This document shows, one piece after another, positions 40,881 to 51,951 of a stretch of 64,000 nucleotides of DNA. The position numbers were made by a program, and so were the translations under genes. The DNA lies in NCBI GenBank assembly GCA_028023455.1, contig JAQFVV010012441.1, positions 7,448,625-7,512,624 of the forward strand, given 5' to 3'. Position 1 is the first letter of the stretch. Every line of letters begins with the position of its first letter. The DNA is from Epiperipatus broadwayi. Lineage: Eukaryota > Onychophora > Udeonychophora > Euonychophora > Peripatidae. Under the pieces are notes generated by a model. It was not told where the DNA came from. It made no database searches and was given only the letters and a program-made list of their open reading frames with translations.

Positions 40881-43800
40881 AAAATATTTTTCTTGTCTTT
40901 GGTCATATGTTTATGATTACATCTCTTCACAAGGTGTTAAAAATGAATACAAACCCTGTCTCTTCCTTGCATTAGAATGGTGTAATAAAAATTACACTAC
41001 TGAAGTGTTATCCATTATTGGATAAAACATCTGTCAAAATTTTACAACTGTAACCTTCTTAATTTCTAATTACTCCTGACATCTGTAGATGAAAATGAAA
41101 ACTAAAATATAGAATCACTAGTATTATGTATAAACCAATCAATACAAAATTTCACTAATTTTTTTTTGTCTTTTATTCAATAGTATAATATAATGTTATA
41201 TGTAATTTTTGCCTGTAGAGAAGCACTTATTCATGATTTCATATGCCAATCAAATGCAAGATCAATATTTCAGTTATCTCTGTAATAGAATATAATAATG
41301 AATTGCAATGTAGTTTTATACTTGAACTTAATTTTACATGCTCAGTATTAAGAAGAGCATTTAAATTACAAAACATTTAAGTCATTAATTATGAAAAAAG
41401 CCAGAAATAAATTAGTACTATCTTTTAGATTGAAGCACAGTTTAGAGCTGTCAAAGTATAATTGTCATTATCTGAAAATAAAAGTCCCTTACTCAAATTG
41501 ACACTGATGATTTAGATAATAATAGAATATTTTTATATTGTGCCATTGATCAAATTGACATCACCAATAGGAATAGTCAGTATATGCACTTAAAGTATTA
41601 TTTAAATTTATGCCTGAACATGAACTATATATATCAAACCTGTTTTTTTCCTGTTGAATGGGGTTTATTTCAACTTCCAGAAATATAAAATTGTTAATCT
41701 ATTCCAACTCAAGTGTCAACTTTCTTATCTATATCAAGAGCTTAGATCAGAATGAAAGATGTAATCCATCTTTCAATTATATTTACATGTATTTATATAT
41801 CCAGATATAAGCTAATGCACATATGCTATATAAAATAAATATCTTATTTACATATCCAGAGATCCCAAAATATGGATCTATGGCAATTTGCTTTTGTTTA
41901 ATTTTTCTGTTTAATGAAAAATAACACATTTTTCTATTTCCGTTTCAGTATGGATCTCAAAACAATTATAAATAAGTCTCAGCAATTGTCATCTTATATT
42001 CAAGGCACAGATCATCATATTACTGATATTTTATTTTATCAGTGAACAATTTTTATTAGTTTACCATTAATGTGAGAAACTATTTATAAAATATTTAAAA
42101 TGTATGACAAAATACCTATGATTCTAGACTTTTGGAGTCAATCAATATATAAGTTTTTAAAATATGGCAAAACCAACAATATTAAAGGCTGTAAAAAATA
42201 TATGTGGTGATAATCAATATTCCATGAAAAATATGTGCATCTGCATATACTAATAAAAAAGGATTATAACATACATAATGAATATATACAAATGGAGCTT
42301 AATAACATTGTCATCAAATCTTGACATAGTAGATGCATATTACAAAACAAAAAGAGAAGAATTTAGATTACTGCAGAAAGCAAAGGCAAGGTACATATTA
42401 TTTCTAAATGCTTGAAATACCCATGAACTTAAACATTTATTATATTTTGGATGATACATGTTGCCATGACAACCAAAGATAATGAATCTTTGCTCAAAGA
42501 GAGGAAAGTAAAGGGCTTTATTTTATTTTTGTGATCTATTTCAAAACATGAGGTAAAAAGGTTGAGAGAAATGTTTAATACTGTGTTGAGAAGACATTTA
42601 ATCTCAATGATTTTTAAGAAGTGAAAACTTTTTCATATTCTTTAGCCCAGCTTTAAGACTGACAAATTAATTCTTTCTTTTATAAATTATTACAGAACAG
42701 CATTCAGTTTTGATAATATATACATATACATAAGTTAAATTGCAGCAGAAACTATCCAAATTGATTTATTGTATTTATAGGAAATCTAATATTACTGTCT
42801 GTGTTTTTTTTTGGGGGTGGGGTAAATGAAATTTATATAATTTTGGGCATCAATACAATAGACTGCCGATAACCACTTCACCCAGTTGATCAACTGGTAA
42901 TTCAGTGGGTACTTTAAGTCTTGAATTGGATACTCTCCTATGAATATAATATAATCCATAACACTTGTTTATTCTATTTCTTTTTCAAAAAAAATTGTTT
43001 ACCTACAATGAATTTATCTATATAAATAAATATAATCATATGTTTCACCATTTTTATACGGTCATAATCTAGGTAACATATCTTTGCTGTTCTTTTAAAA
43101 TTTAAATTGTAAAAACATATTATCTTAACAATGACCATATAAAAATGGTTAACATAAAAAAATAATAAAATATTTATTTATATATATGAAGTGAGTAAAT
43201 TTTAAAAAGAAAAATGGATAAATACTTTTTATGATTTATTTGTAAAAATTGGATTAAATTGTAGAGTTTTAAAATTTAGTTATCAATATTATATTGCCAG
43301 TTACAATAATATAAGTTTACACCTTTAAATCAAATTGTAATAATTTAATACAAAAATTATTTGTATGTCTGTATGATGTAATTTCATAATCAGAAGTTTA
43401 TCGGTTTTAAAACTAAAGTAAAACTTTAAATGAAATATATAGGTTTCAAACTCTTATTTTTTTAATAAGTTTGTTAATGATAAAAGTTGTATTTATTATT
43501 TTTGTAAAAGCAAATGCTTATATTTTTTTTTATTTGCTTTTTATTCATTAATTAATAACTGTTGAAAAAAATTCAATGTTTGATTCCAATTTTTTTTAAA
43601 TAGTTTTAAAGAATGCAAACATTTAATGAAATAAATGTATATTATGCTCTATATTTTTTTATCATGTTTTCTTTTCCAATGTCTAGGATTAAAAGTTTGC
43701 AATGTAAAATTTAGCCATTCATTGTAGACAAAAAAAGATATAAAAATAGAAATTATCCTGCTGCTATATAAAAAATATTCATAAATATATTTAAATAATA

Positions 43801-44890
43801 TTAAATTTAAAATATGTGTAAAATTGAATGAAATTACTAATTTTCAATCTAATATGAAATGATTACACTTTTCATTGTGATTCCTTATTTTAGTAATAAT
43901 TATTCATTCCATCTGGTTTTTAGTCTCATAACTCTTTATTTTTATATAAATTTAATTTATATTTCATTTTCTAATGTTTATACATAGATAGGAGATATAA
44001 TGACATTGGTGCAATGACAGCTGTTTGTGTTTGGCACATTAACAAAACAAGATTTAATTTAATTTGAAATCTTATTTTTGTTATTCAAATATATTTTCAT
44101 TTATTTCAATGACATTTTTATCAATAAAATTTTTTGCCATATATATACTAATATTTTGCTTTTTCAGTAAAAAAATAATTCAGATAGTAAATTAATATAA
44201 ATTAGAGTCAAGTGTAAATTTGTTTTTATTTCTCATACAATTTAAACACCTACAAATTGTGAAATTTTTTTGTCTTTTTAAAAATGTTCACTAACTTTTA
44301 AAATATTAATTATTATAGAAAATAATTTATTTATTTTTGTTACAAATTAAATTTACATTGAAGGATATATATAAATTACAAAACATATTTTCAGAAGCAA
44401 CTGTATTTAATAAAATAATATTAAAATAAATATACTCACTTTTGGACATGATAACACTTGCCATCAACTAAATGTTTTATATCTTATTTTAAATATATTT
44501 AATCTTCTGTGAAAATAATAGTCTTTTATGTGTTTATTGAAAATTGATTGCAAATTTATTATTGTTCTAACACATCATGCTCAGACTAAATTAAATAAAT
44601 TGAACTTTCCAAATACATATATAAGTAGAGAACTAATACCTGAATGGTTGTGTGAGTAGGAAAACAGACAAAATTAAACTAGTGGAAGAATTTCAAGATT
44701 CACAGACAATACATTTAATAGCATTCCTATTTGCTATGAATAGTTCAATATGACTTTTGTCTGCTATTAAATTCTATTTCATAAATGTCACATTAGTTAC
44801 ATCTTTGAGGCACCACTGTATTTACATAGTTACTGTTTAAAGCTTGAAGGTTTTTTTATTTAAATAAATCATATGATCAATGCATGGGTT
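40881..44890. other. AT-rich DNA, nothing recognised
   Basis: Four kilobases with stops in all frames. A splice-acceptor-like TTTCCGTTTCAG at about 41937-41948 is followed by 31 open codons, but I see no support for an exon. A T/G-run lies near 42806-42822. Confidence 0.5.
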
Positions 44891-44894
44891 ACAA

Positions 44895-45115
44895 ATTTAT
44901 CTATATACATATAATTGAAGGGATTTGAACTCAGACTTTCAAACTTTCTGCAGTATCTAATTCATCCTACTGATATATATGAAAAAATAAATGTTTCACC
45001 ATCTCTCACACATATATGGGTGGTCATGTGTATTAGTTGCATAAGATGAATTATATAGCTGTAGGGAGTTTTGAAAGACTGAGTTCAAATCACTTATAAT
45101 TACATTTACTATAGA
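44895..45115. mobile_element. R3-family short inverted pair
   Basis: The minus arm (44902-44990) and plus arm (45005-45110) both carry the tRNA-like GAGTTCAAATC box and the TCATCCTA/TAAGATGAAT block, facing each other around CACACATATATGGG. Neither arm reaches the ribozyme. Confidence 0.7.
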
Positions 45116-45127
45116 CAATATTCATGT

Positions 45128-45132
<5 letters not shown>

Positions 45133-45158
<26 letters not shown>

Positions 45159-45214
45159 GATATATATATATATATATATATATATGGGATATATATATAT
45201 ATATATATATATCC
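45133..45214. repeat. (TA)n with an internal palindrome
   Basis: TA runs interrupted by GATA and by GGGATATAT...ATATATCCC, so the second half can fold on itself. Confidence 0.9.
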
Positions 45215-46586
45215 CATGCAGATCTTCTAGTCTACCTATATGAGATCTTGAGAATACTGTCTTTTTTTTTACATGAACTTTGCTTTTTGAAAGTCATATT
45301 TTAGTCATGTTTTCTTTAGAATCAGATCATCTTCTCATAAATGCAACTGCCCTGAGACTTATTTTAAAGACAACTAATGTTATTTTGATAGAATGTATGA
45401 ATAAAATGTTTTGACTGAGAGAATTTTTCAGATATCTCAATATTGTCTGGGTTTGCTGTAGAATTGGAATCTTGGGTCGTACATGATATTCTAATATATA
45501 ATAAAATATGTAAAAGTTTTTATGGTATTAGATTATTTCTATATATGGCTGATCTGACAGTTCTGCATCAATATTAAATCTTGTCTAAAAGTTGCATGTT
45601 ACAATATATAATTAATTTTTCATATACATAGCTTTACTTTGAATAGATGTGATCTTCTATTAATATAATAAATAATTTAATTAATTATGTAATGAGAATT
45701 TGTGCTCTGAGGTAATTTGTATTTTATAATTGTTACCTGTAAACAAAAATAAAATGTAAATTATATTCATTACTTTCACATCAGAGCTGTTCAAATATAA
45801 TATTGCATACAAACTCTCAAAGTAAGTCCAGTATTGTGTCATTCTGTATTACTACAGGCCATCCAATTTAACAATTGTATTACAGAATAATGTCCTCTGG
45901 AATGAGCAATGCAAATTATAGCATATTAATAATTTTTTTGTTTCATTATTATACTTACAGACATGATAATAAACAGATAGATTTATGTCCAATATTTTTA
46001 TATTTACATATATCATGATGGGTATATGTGCACTACTTACTATATTAAGATGGACTTTACTATGATATAGTCATTCTTAGCAACTATTTGCAAAGTAGTA
46101 TAATCATTTTAACAACAGAAGATAAAAAAGGAAATAAAAGGGTAGCTAAAGATGAATTTTGCTATAATCATATAATCCATGAACTACCACAAATACATAA
46201 AAATATACCCACATAGGCCATTTGTTTATTTGATATTTTGTATTGCGGGTGATTAACTTTTTTATATCAAAGTCTACATTTTGAAAGTCTTCAATATCTT
46301 TCTTAATTGTACCTTTCCATTTTATTTTATCCTCAAGCATATCTTACAAAGAAGGCATCAATTTTGCATTATCTTAGAATGTTTTGAGGTAATGTTTATA
46401 TCTTAAAGGGAATCTGCTACTTCCAAGAATATACTACTAAGTTCTCCACAAAATTCTTTTTTAGTGAATCTATTATCATTCTTTTACTTCACAATCCAAA
46501 TCAATATTCCATACTTAAATCTATTTGCAATTACAAGGAAATCAAGTCATATATTACATGACTTAATTTAATAAAGTTGTATTATA
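45215..46586. other. AT-rich DNA, nothing recognised
   Basis: A 64-codon minus frame at 46146-46340 is unrecognised. Confidence 0.5.
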
Positions 46587-46740
46587 AATATTATATAATG
46601 AGCAGGTCAATAGCTCTTAACAAATTTTTCAGACTATCCTGATGAAATTCAAATCTAGAAACCAGTCTGAGGATAGGGATATTCTGAAAAGCTTGTTAAG
46701 AGTTATTGGCATGCTCATTATATAATATTAAATCTATTCA
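46587..46740. mobile_element. R4-family foldback with hammerhead relic
   Basis: Arms of about 50 bp (ATATTATATAATGAGCA...CTCTTAACAA...TTTTCAGA and its complement) enclose a short spacer. The plus strand of the spacer and right arm carries CTGATGA (46639-46645), GAAA (46658-46661), ACCAGT and C46667, followed by TGAGGATAG. The same sequence occurs at 145-245. Helix II and the core-proximal part of helix I are degraded. Confidence 0.65.
46639..46676 (+). ncRNA. Hammerhead ribozyme relic (R4 family)
   Basis: The core CTGATGA and GAAA and a UC cleavage step are present. Helix II pairs poorly, and bases next to the core in helix I are deleted compared with the R2 and R4 copies. Probably inactive. 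Confidence 0.4.
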
Positions 46741-47084
46741 TATAGTGTAATATATAAATAAGTGGGTGCACTATTTTCTGACTAAAAAAAGAGAAGATTA
46801 ACTATATTGTATGCATCATTTTTTAATCAAAAAAATAAGGCTAATTGGTATACAAACACGTATATGAACTATTTTATATTGGCTATTTCCATCATCTAAT
46901 ATGACTATTGAATGTCTTTAGAAAAATTTACCTTTTATTTAAATATTCCAAATACATTCAACTGTTAGTAATAGCACATAAAACAGGTTAGTATATTCAC
47001 AATGTTTCAAGAGGCATTATTCTCCCCCCTTCTTCAGGTGTTGCTGGCCTGACCAGTGACAGTACTAGCATGAGATCTGAATCT

Positions 47085-47150
47085 AGATCCTTAGATTCTT
47101 GAGTATTGAATTTTAAGGTAATGCAATAACCAACTGAGCCATCCAGTCAA
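47085..47150 (-). repeat. tRNA-like box in the PLE tail (minus copy)
   Basis: On the minus strand: ATGGCTCAGTTGGTTATTGC, then about 35 bases later the B-box remnant AGATTCAGATCTCATG. Counterpart of 48128-48207. Confidence 0.65.
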
Positions 47151-47171
47151 AGGCAACAGTCAGTAAAAATT

Positions 47172-47782
47172 GCATATACTTATCTATGAGATTCCTCATG
47201 ATTTCTCCACTTTTTCCTAAGAGCAAAATGGATTAGTGGTTTCCATACATTATGTATAGTCACACTAGGTTGGCTTATGGGATTTTTTGCCATTGTCATG
47301 TTCACAGCTTCTTTAATTTTTTTTCTTTGTACCTTTTCTTCTCTATCCAATATATTTGTATTTTCTCAATTGAACATATGTTCATTGGCACATACATAGT
47401 CTGCTATCTTAGACACACCTATTTTCTCTCTTCTAATCATCAGTTTGTGTTCTTGAAAGTTCTTTTCAATGGGATGACTGGTCTCACCAATATATGTTCT
47501 TTCATATTCACATGAATTTCATAGATGCAGTTTTTTTCTTTTCAGCACTTCTAGTTTAGGCTTTATATGTGCTAGAATTCCTCCTAGTGTGGTATGGCTC
47601 TGAAAAGCTGTTCTGATGTTACACTGATTGCAGACTGTCCTTAATTTGTCTGCTATTTTTGGAATGTATGGATACACTACAGTACCAATAATTGTCTTTT
47701 CTCTTGATGGTTCTTTTTGTTGTCTATTTAAGGTCTCATTAATAACAGCTGATGAAAATACCATGTGAATGTGGAAGAACAT
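47172..47782 (-). pseudogene. Penelope-like RT thumb and GIY-YIG endonuclease, C-terminal part
   Basis: On the minus strand the reading begins SSAVINETLNRQ, then IIGTVVYPYIPKIADKLRTV, NIRTAFQSHTTLGGILAHIK, KPKLEVLKRK. After one stop come ERTYIGETSHPIEKNFQEHK, KIADYVCANEHMF, EEKVQRKKIKEAVNM and FALRKKWRNHEESHR. This is the order of the PLE C terminus: the RT-EN linker, then a GIY-YIG nuclease (here TYIGET), which cuts target DNA for reverse transcription. The cysteine pair before the nuclease is partly lost here (CEYE), but the plus-strand partner keeps CECG. Two or more stops make it inactive, and the N-terminal RT core is absent. Confidence 0.8.
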
Positions 47783-48080
47783 ATATTGGTGAGACCAGTA
47801 GTTACATTGAAAAGCACTTGCAAGAACACAAACTGATGATTAGAAGAGAGGAAACATATGGCTAAGATAGCAAACCATGTATGTGCCAAAGAACATATGT
47901 TCCATTGGGAAAATACAAAAATATTGGATAGAGAAGAAAAGGTTCAATGAAGAAAATTTAAAAAAGCTGGTCACATGATAATGGCAAAAAATCCCATGAG
48001 CCAACCTAGTGTGACTATACATAAGTATGGAAACCATTAATCAATTTTGCTCTTAGGAAAAAGTGGAGAAATTAGAAGGA
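47756..48080 (+). pseudogene. Penelope-like GIY-YIG endonuclease fragment
   Basis: The plus-strand partner begins IPCECGRTYIGET, followed by IEKHLQEHKLMIRRE. It then continues with frameshifts to the LRKKWRN region (near 48060). CxCG plus TYIGET is the hallmark start of PLE nuclease domains. It is truncated at its 5' end exactly at the palindrome centre and is inactive. Confidence 0.8.
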
Positions 48081-48127
48081 ACCTCATAGATAAGTATATG
48101 AAATTTCTACTGACTGTTGCCATTGGA

Positions 48128-48207
48128 AGGATGGCTCAGTTGGCTATAGTGTTACCTTAAAATTCAATACTCAAAAATCTAAGGGTCCAGGTTCGAATCC
48201 CATGCTA
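48128..48207 (+). repeat. tRNA-like box in the PLE tail (plus copy)
   Basis: A box TGGCTCAGTTGG at 48132-48143 and B box GGTTCGAATCC at 48190-48200 both match pol III consensus well. The box follows the end of the endonuclease remnant by ~50 bp. Decayed versions sit at the same place in the minus copy (about 47090-47145) and in the copies at 5400-5460 and 480-530. Confidence 0.75.
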
Positions 48208-48419
48208 GTACTGTCACTGGTCAGACCAGCAACATGCATATCTTAACCAGTTGATGTGCTATTACTAATAGTTGAATGTATTTGGAATATTTAAATAAAA
48301 GTTGATTTTTTTTCTAAAGACATTCAATACTCATATTAGATTATGGAAATAGTCCAATATAAAAATACAACTAGAACACCATCATCACAAACTTTCAGGA
48401 ACACGTATATGAACTATTT

Positions 48420-49019
48420 GTTAATTAACAAAGATAATTAATTATATTATATATTAAGAATAAATTATAATCAGTAAATCAAAATGCCTAAATCTACGTG
48501 TGTGTATTTATATATAAACTTGGCGAATTTTTGTATTTATATAAACTTGCGAATTCTTTTGATCAAATAAAAATAAAATCTATTCTAATAATTAGTCTGT
48601 AATAAGTTAGTATTTTAACCGCCTACTGGCATCGTGGAGTGATAAAAATTAGATTTATTAAAGTATATGTTTGATAGAAAAAAGTCTGATGAGGTTAGTA
48701 AAAAGAAAACTTAAAAGATAAGCAAAAAAAAGTTTAAATCTAATAACTGTAGATACGAATTCATTTCGTTTTTTGAACAAAGAAAAAGAAAATTCCTGTC
48801 GTTCAACTATTTATTGAAACTGAAAGTTATACTATAATGAATAGTCAAACTTAGGAAAAAATTAAGTTTCTTTACGCTTTACGATATAATTGTAAAGTAT
48901 TAATACACATTCAATTACGAAGATAATCTAAATTTTTAATATTTTTAATATCTCGATCTTCTATAGAAATCACCATTCTATCCATTCATCAAAATGAAGA
49001 AGATTCTGTTTATAATAAT
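48420..49019. other. AT-rich DNA, nothing recognised
   Basis: No frame or repeat supported. Confidence 0.5.
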
Positions 49020-49148
49020 ACGAGAATTTAATTTATGTATTTTAAAGAATAATAGGGATATATTCAGTCTGTTAATATATATATATATATATTAGTAGAC
49101 TGAATACATCCTCCTTATTCTTAGAAATATATAAATTAAATCTTGTAG
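49020..49148. repeat. Foldback (MITE-like) with ~55-bp arms
   Basis: The left arm (AGAATTTAATTTATGTAT...ATATTCAGTCTGTTAATA) and the right arm (its imperfect complement) flank a TA run at the centre. Identity is ~85% by eye. Confidence 0.75.
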
Positions 49149-49517
49149 AATGTTGAGTTATCTTTCTTAGATTTCCTTATTTATATGTTACAAGAAAGGC
49201 TGATGGAATGGAGATTTTAAATATATCTTATAAGATGTTGCACATGAAAATAAAAAAGTGAAGTTGAGTTACTCCATGTGTTCCTATAAAAGTACGTATA
49301 TTAATCTTTAACTAAAGGTTAAATTTATATTTGGGTTAAAGATAATTACCTCAATTTATTGATATCAAAGTTAATACATTGTACAGGCTTAAACCTGCAT
49401 TTATATATGTAATATATGCGGGATTCGAACTCAGAATTTCACACGACCCACTACTCTCAGTGCCATCTCATATTGCTGACCCACCTGATCACACACATGT
49501 TGAAAAGATAAATAATC

Positions 49518-49561
49518 ACCAATATACGTATTTCATGCTAAACCAGCAATCATCAGTTGGT
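49518..49561 (-). ncRNA. Hammerhead ribozyme, R3 family, best-preserved helix III
   Basis: On the minus strand: ACCAA (49561-49557), CTGATGA (49556-49550), helix II TGCTG/TAGCA with loop GTT, GAAA (49534-49531), helix III ATACGTAT (perfect palindrome), A at the cleavage position (49523), and TTGGT closing a 5-bp helix I. All invariant core bases are present; the 10.1/11.1 pair is U-U. Confidence 0.75.
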
Positions 49562-49870
49562 CTAGATTATTATCCTCATATATATATAATCAGTGCTAAC
49601 CTTAATATTAAAATAGCCAATCTTCATACTTTAATGGACAGGCTTCACACTATTCCAACTCACAATTCTTCAGGCTTCTATTTCATTGAAAATCTGATGA
49701 TAGAACGTTCAAAGCCCTTGTTAGTGCCAAGGTTGAACGTTCTATCATCAGATTTTCAATGAAATGGAAGGCTGAAGAGTTGCGAGTTGGAATAGTTTGA
49801 AGCCTGTCCATTAAAGTATGAAGATAAAGCTGAGCACTGATTATATATATGTGTGAGGATAGTAATCTAG

Positions 49871-49914
49871 ACCAACTGATGATTGCTGGTTTAGCATGAA
49901 ATACATATATTGGT
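49871..49914 (+). ncRNA. Hammerhead ribozyme, R3 family
   Basis: ACCAA 49871-49875, CTGATGA 49876-49882, helix II 49883-49897, GAAA 49898-49901, helix III ATACATAT 49901-49908 (one CpG-type transition from ATACGTAT), A17 at 49909, TTGGT 49910-49914. It mirrors the copy at 49518-49561. Confidence 0.75.
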
Positions 49915-50114
49915 GATTATTTATCTTTTCAACATGTGTGTGATCAGGTGGGTCAGCAATATGAGATGGCACTGAGAGTGAGTGGGTCGTGTGAAAGTCT
50001 GAGTTTGATATCAAAGTTGTAAATGCAGAAAATTTGACACTTGTAAATAAATTTGTCGGAATTAATTGAATATTAAAATGAATTATGTCAAGTGTTGAAA
50101 ATATAACGTTTTTA

Positions 50115-50160
50115 ATAAATATGTTTTACAGTTCTACATATGGATCTGAGAGTTTCTTCT
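50115..50160 (+). repeat. Tiny RTE LINE fragment
   Basis: ATATGTTTTACAGTTCT...ATATGGATCTGAGAG matches the region of the 21.5 kb RT that encodes VLPVLTYGSET. Confidence 0.5.
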
Positions 50161-51100
50161 CTTAAAGATCCATTATTTAACTGTCTTTTTTTTTTTTTAC
50201 AAATGCAATTCTCAGTAATAGGCATGTGCTAACTTAAATATTCTATTTAATCGTTTTAAAAATGTTTGAATATATACAGGATTAATAATTACAATTTTAT
50301 TATTGTATTAGGAATTTATATATTTCTATTTTATTTTTTTTGTCATAAATCTGCCTAAATTTACGTTGTTAATTAAAGTTCACTTAATTTGACATTGAAG
50401 TTTATTACATTTTAATTATGATTTTTATTATTGTAATTATGAATAATTTCACTTTTTAACAGTAAATGCACAAACACACATCTTTTTACAATAGTCATAT
50501 ATTCTTTTATATAAAGTAAATTATTTTGAATGAAGACATTATATTTGAATTTTAAGCTTCATTGTGTGATTTGCATTAAATGTCTGTTTAATGTCAATAA
50601 CTTTAATTTTTATCTATTAAATGCTTAGTTTAAAATTATTAATAAGCATTTAAAATTATAAATACTGATACTAGTATATATATTTAAGCTTTTTTTTCTA
50701 GTAGTAAAACTCAACTGCCCTACCATATTTTACTTTGATTCTTATTATTTTTACTACAAACATATATACTTGTATGTGTATTTTCTATAGCTGACTGATA
50801 TTCCAAGTAAATTTATTACTATAAAAACCATTTCTATATATATTATAAAATAATTAGAGTTACAGAATTGATTATATCAAAAATGGAATAAGGCAAAATA
50901 TTTCAACTTTTCCCGTGAATCTATACTGTATTTTATTACGCTAATATTTTATAAAATATTGCCTAATGCAAAGTAAAATCAGCGTATTAGTCAGTTCCTT
51001 TAAACCATAAAAGGAACACAGGACATTTATTTGATCCAGACGGGTAAACGTCTCTGTTCTGAATGCAACAATAGAAAAAGCACAATAAAAAAAGCTCAGT
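50161..51100. other. AT-rich DNA, nothing recognised
   Basis: Short overlapping minus frames at 50941-51169 are unrecognised. Confidence 0.45.
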
Positions 51101-51105
51101 ATATT

Positions 51106-51385
51106 GACAATAAACAAAGGCAAAACTCTCCATACAGTAGTGCCACCCTGTGCCAACCAGAATAATCAATGGATGCCAGAAGGCTTGTGCATAAAATCCC
51201 TATCTAGTGCCTACTCATCCAATATCCCCAGACTTGTTTCTGGCTTGTGGCCATCATCAGTGAGGAGCCTTGGGTCTGAGAGCACTGCATCTAGATCTTA
51301 GGATCTAATGCACTACTTATGTAAAGTTTTGCCTTTGTTTACAACAATTATGTGCTAATATAAGAGATGGTGATCATGTGATATA
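51106..51385 (-). mobile_element. R2-family hammerhead repeat, fullest copy
   Basis: On the minus strand the element runs from the AGATCCTAAGATCTAG block through the ribozyme (51225-51266), GATGAGTAGGCACTAGATAG, TGTGCATAAAA complement, and the GGTGGCACTACTGTATGGAG block to AGTTTTGCCTTTG. A second, short plus-strand piece (AAAGTTTTGCCTTTGTTTAC...GATGGTGATCATGTGA, 51319-51380) gives a foldback with 18-bp outer arms (AACAAAGGCAAAACT). Confidence 0.75.
51225..51266 (-). ncRNA. Hammerhead ribozyme, R2 family
   Basis: On the minus strand: TCCTCA (51266-51261), CTGATGA (51260-51254), a fully paired 4-bp helix II TGGC/GCCA with loop CACAA, GAAA (51240-51237), ACAAGT (two-pair helix III), C at the cleavage position (51231), then TGGGGA closing a 6-bp helix I with one G-U. 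Past a small internal loop, TTGG/CCAA extends helix I. This is the best-paired hammerhead in the window. Confidence 0.8.
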
Positions 51386-51950
51386 TTGACAATAACAAAA
51401 GTGTTGTCAGCAAAATATCCCCTAGCATCACATTAATTATTCATTGCAATTGAATATTAATTAGAAAATCTCTAAAAATAGTAAAACATTTTAATCAACT
51501 CTGATAGCAGTGGAATGTTATGATTATGATATAATAGACTTCAAGATATGCTTTTGGTTTGAAATAGCTGAAATAAGAAATATCAACTGTAATGAATAAT
51601 TATTAACTATGTTATGATACATTAACATTAGCATGTGTAAATACAATTAAAACATTTTTATTAAATAAGAATTATGTTTTAAAATTCTGCTAAAATTTTC
51701 AGCCATGATATTTCCAAGTCAACAATTAACCAAAACTAATTGTGCAAGTCTGGATAAAAATTTAGACAATGTACGCTTATGTACTACATTTGGCCTTGAA
51801 CAACTAATTAATGTTTGTGGCTGATAATTTTAATTAGATTTTAAAATGGAATTTTCATTTATTAAAAATATTTAAATAATCTATATGACCATTCAAATAG
51901 TATTTATATATATATATTTAATAATATATATTTATTTATTATATATAATT
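51386..51950. other. AT-rich DNA, nothing recognised
   Basis: TA-rich run at 51903-51950. Confidence 0.5.
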
Positions 51951-51951
51951 A

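Larger units (their letters stand above)
46855..48419. mobile_element. Penelope-like element, inverted dimer with a 20-bp flanking duplication
   Basis: A 20-bp direct repeat (starting AACACGTATATGAAC) lies at 46855-46874 and 48400-48419. Between them are two PLE 3' fragments in head-to-head orientation meeting near 47756: a longer minus copy and a shorter plus copy, each ending in the same tail (tRNA-like box, then ~170 bp, then GACATTCAATA...ATATTAGATTATGG at the outer edge). The outer direct repeat looks like a target-site duplication, so the palindrome probably entered as one insertion. Confidence 0.75.
49360..50018. mobile_element. R3-family inverted dimer with a 13-bp flanking duplication
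   Basis: A minus copy (49373-49720) and a plus copy (49733-50005) form a near-perfect palindrome around TGCCAAGGTTGAACG. Each arm carries a ribozyme. The left arm ends with the tRNA-like GAGTTCGAATCCCGC (minus strand, near 49422-49436); the right arm is cut inside that box. TGATATCAAAGTT lies at 49360-49372 and again at 50006-50018, so the dimer looks like a single insertion. Arm identity is the highest of the R3 copies. Confidence 0.8.

Noticed and set aside
41937-42045. Splice acceptor followed by a 31-codon frame starting MDLKTIINK
   Set aside because: Weaker than the 40.0 kb candidate: no nearby terminal signal that stands out and a short frame in AT-rich DNA.
48128-48207. Functional tRNA gene
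   Set aside because: A and B boxes match, but the spacing is too long and no acceptor stem pairs; it recurs at the same place in every PLE tail, so it is a tRNA-derived repeat part.
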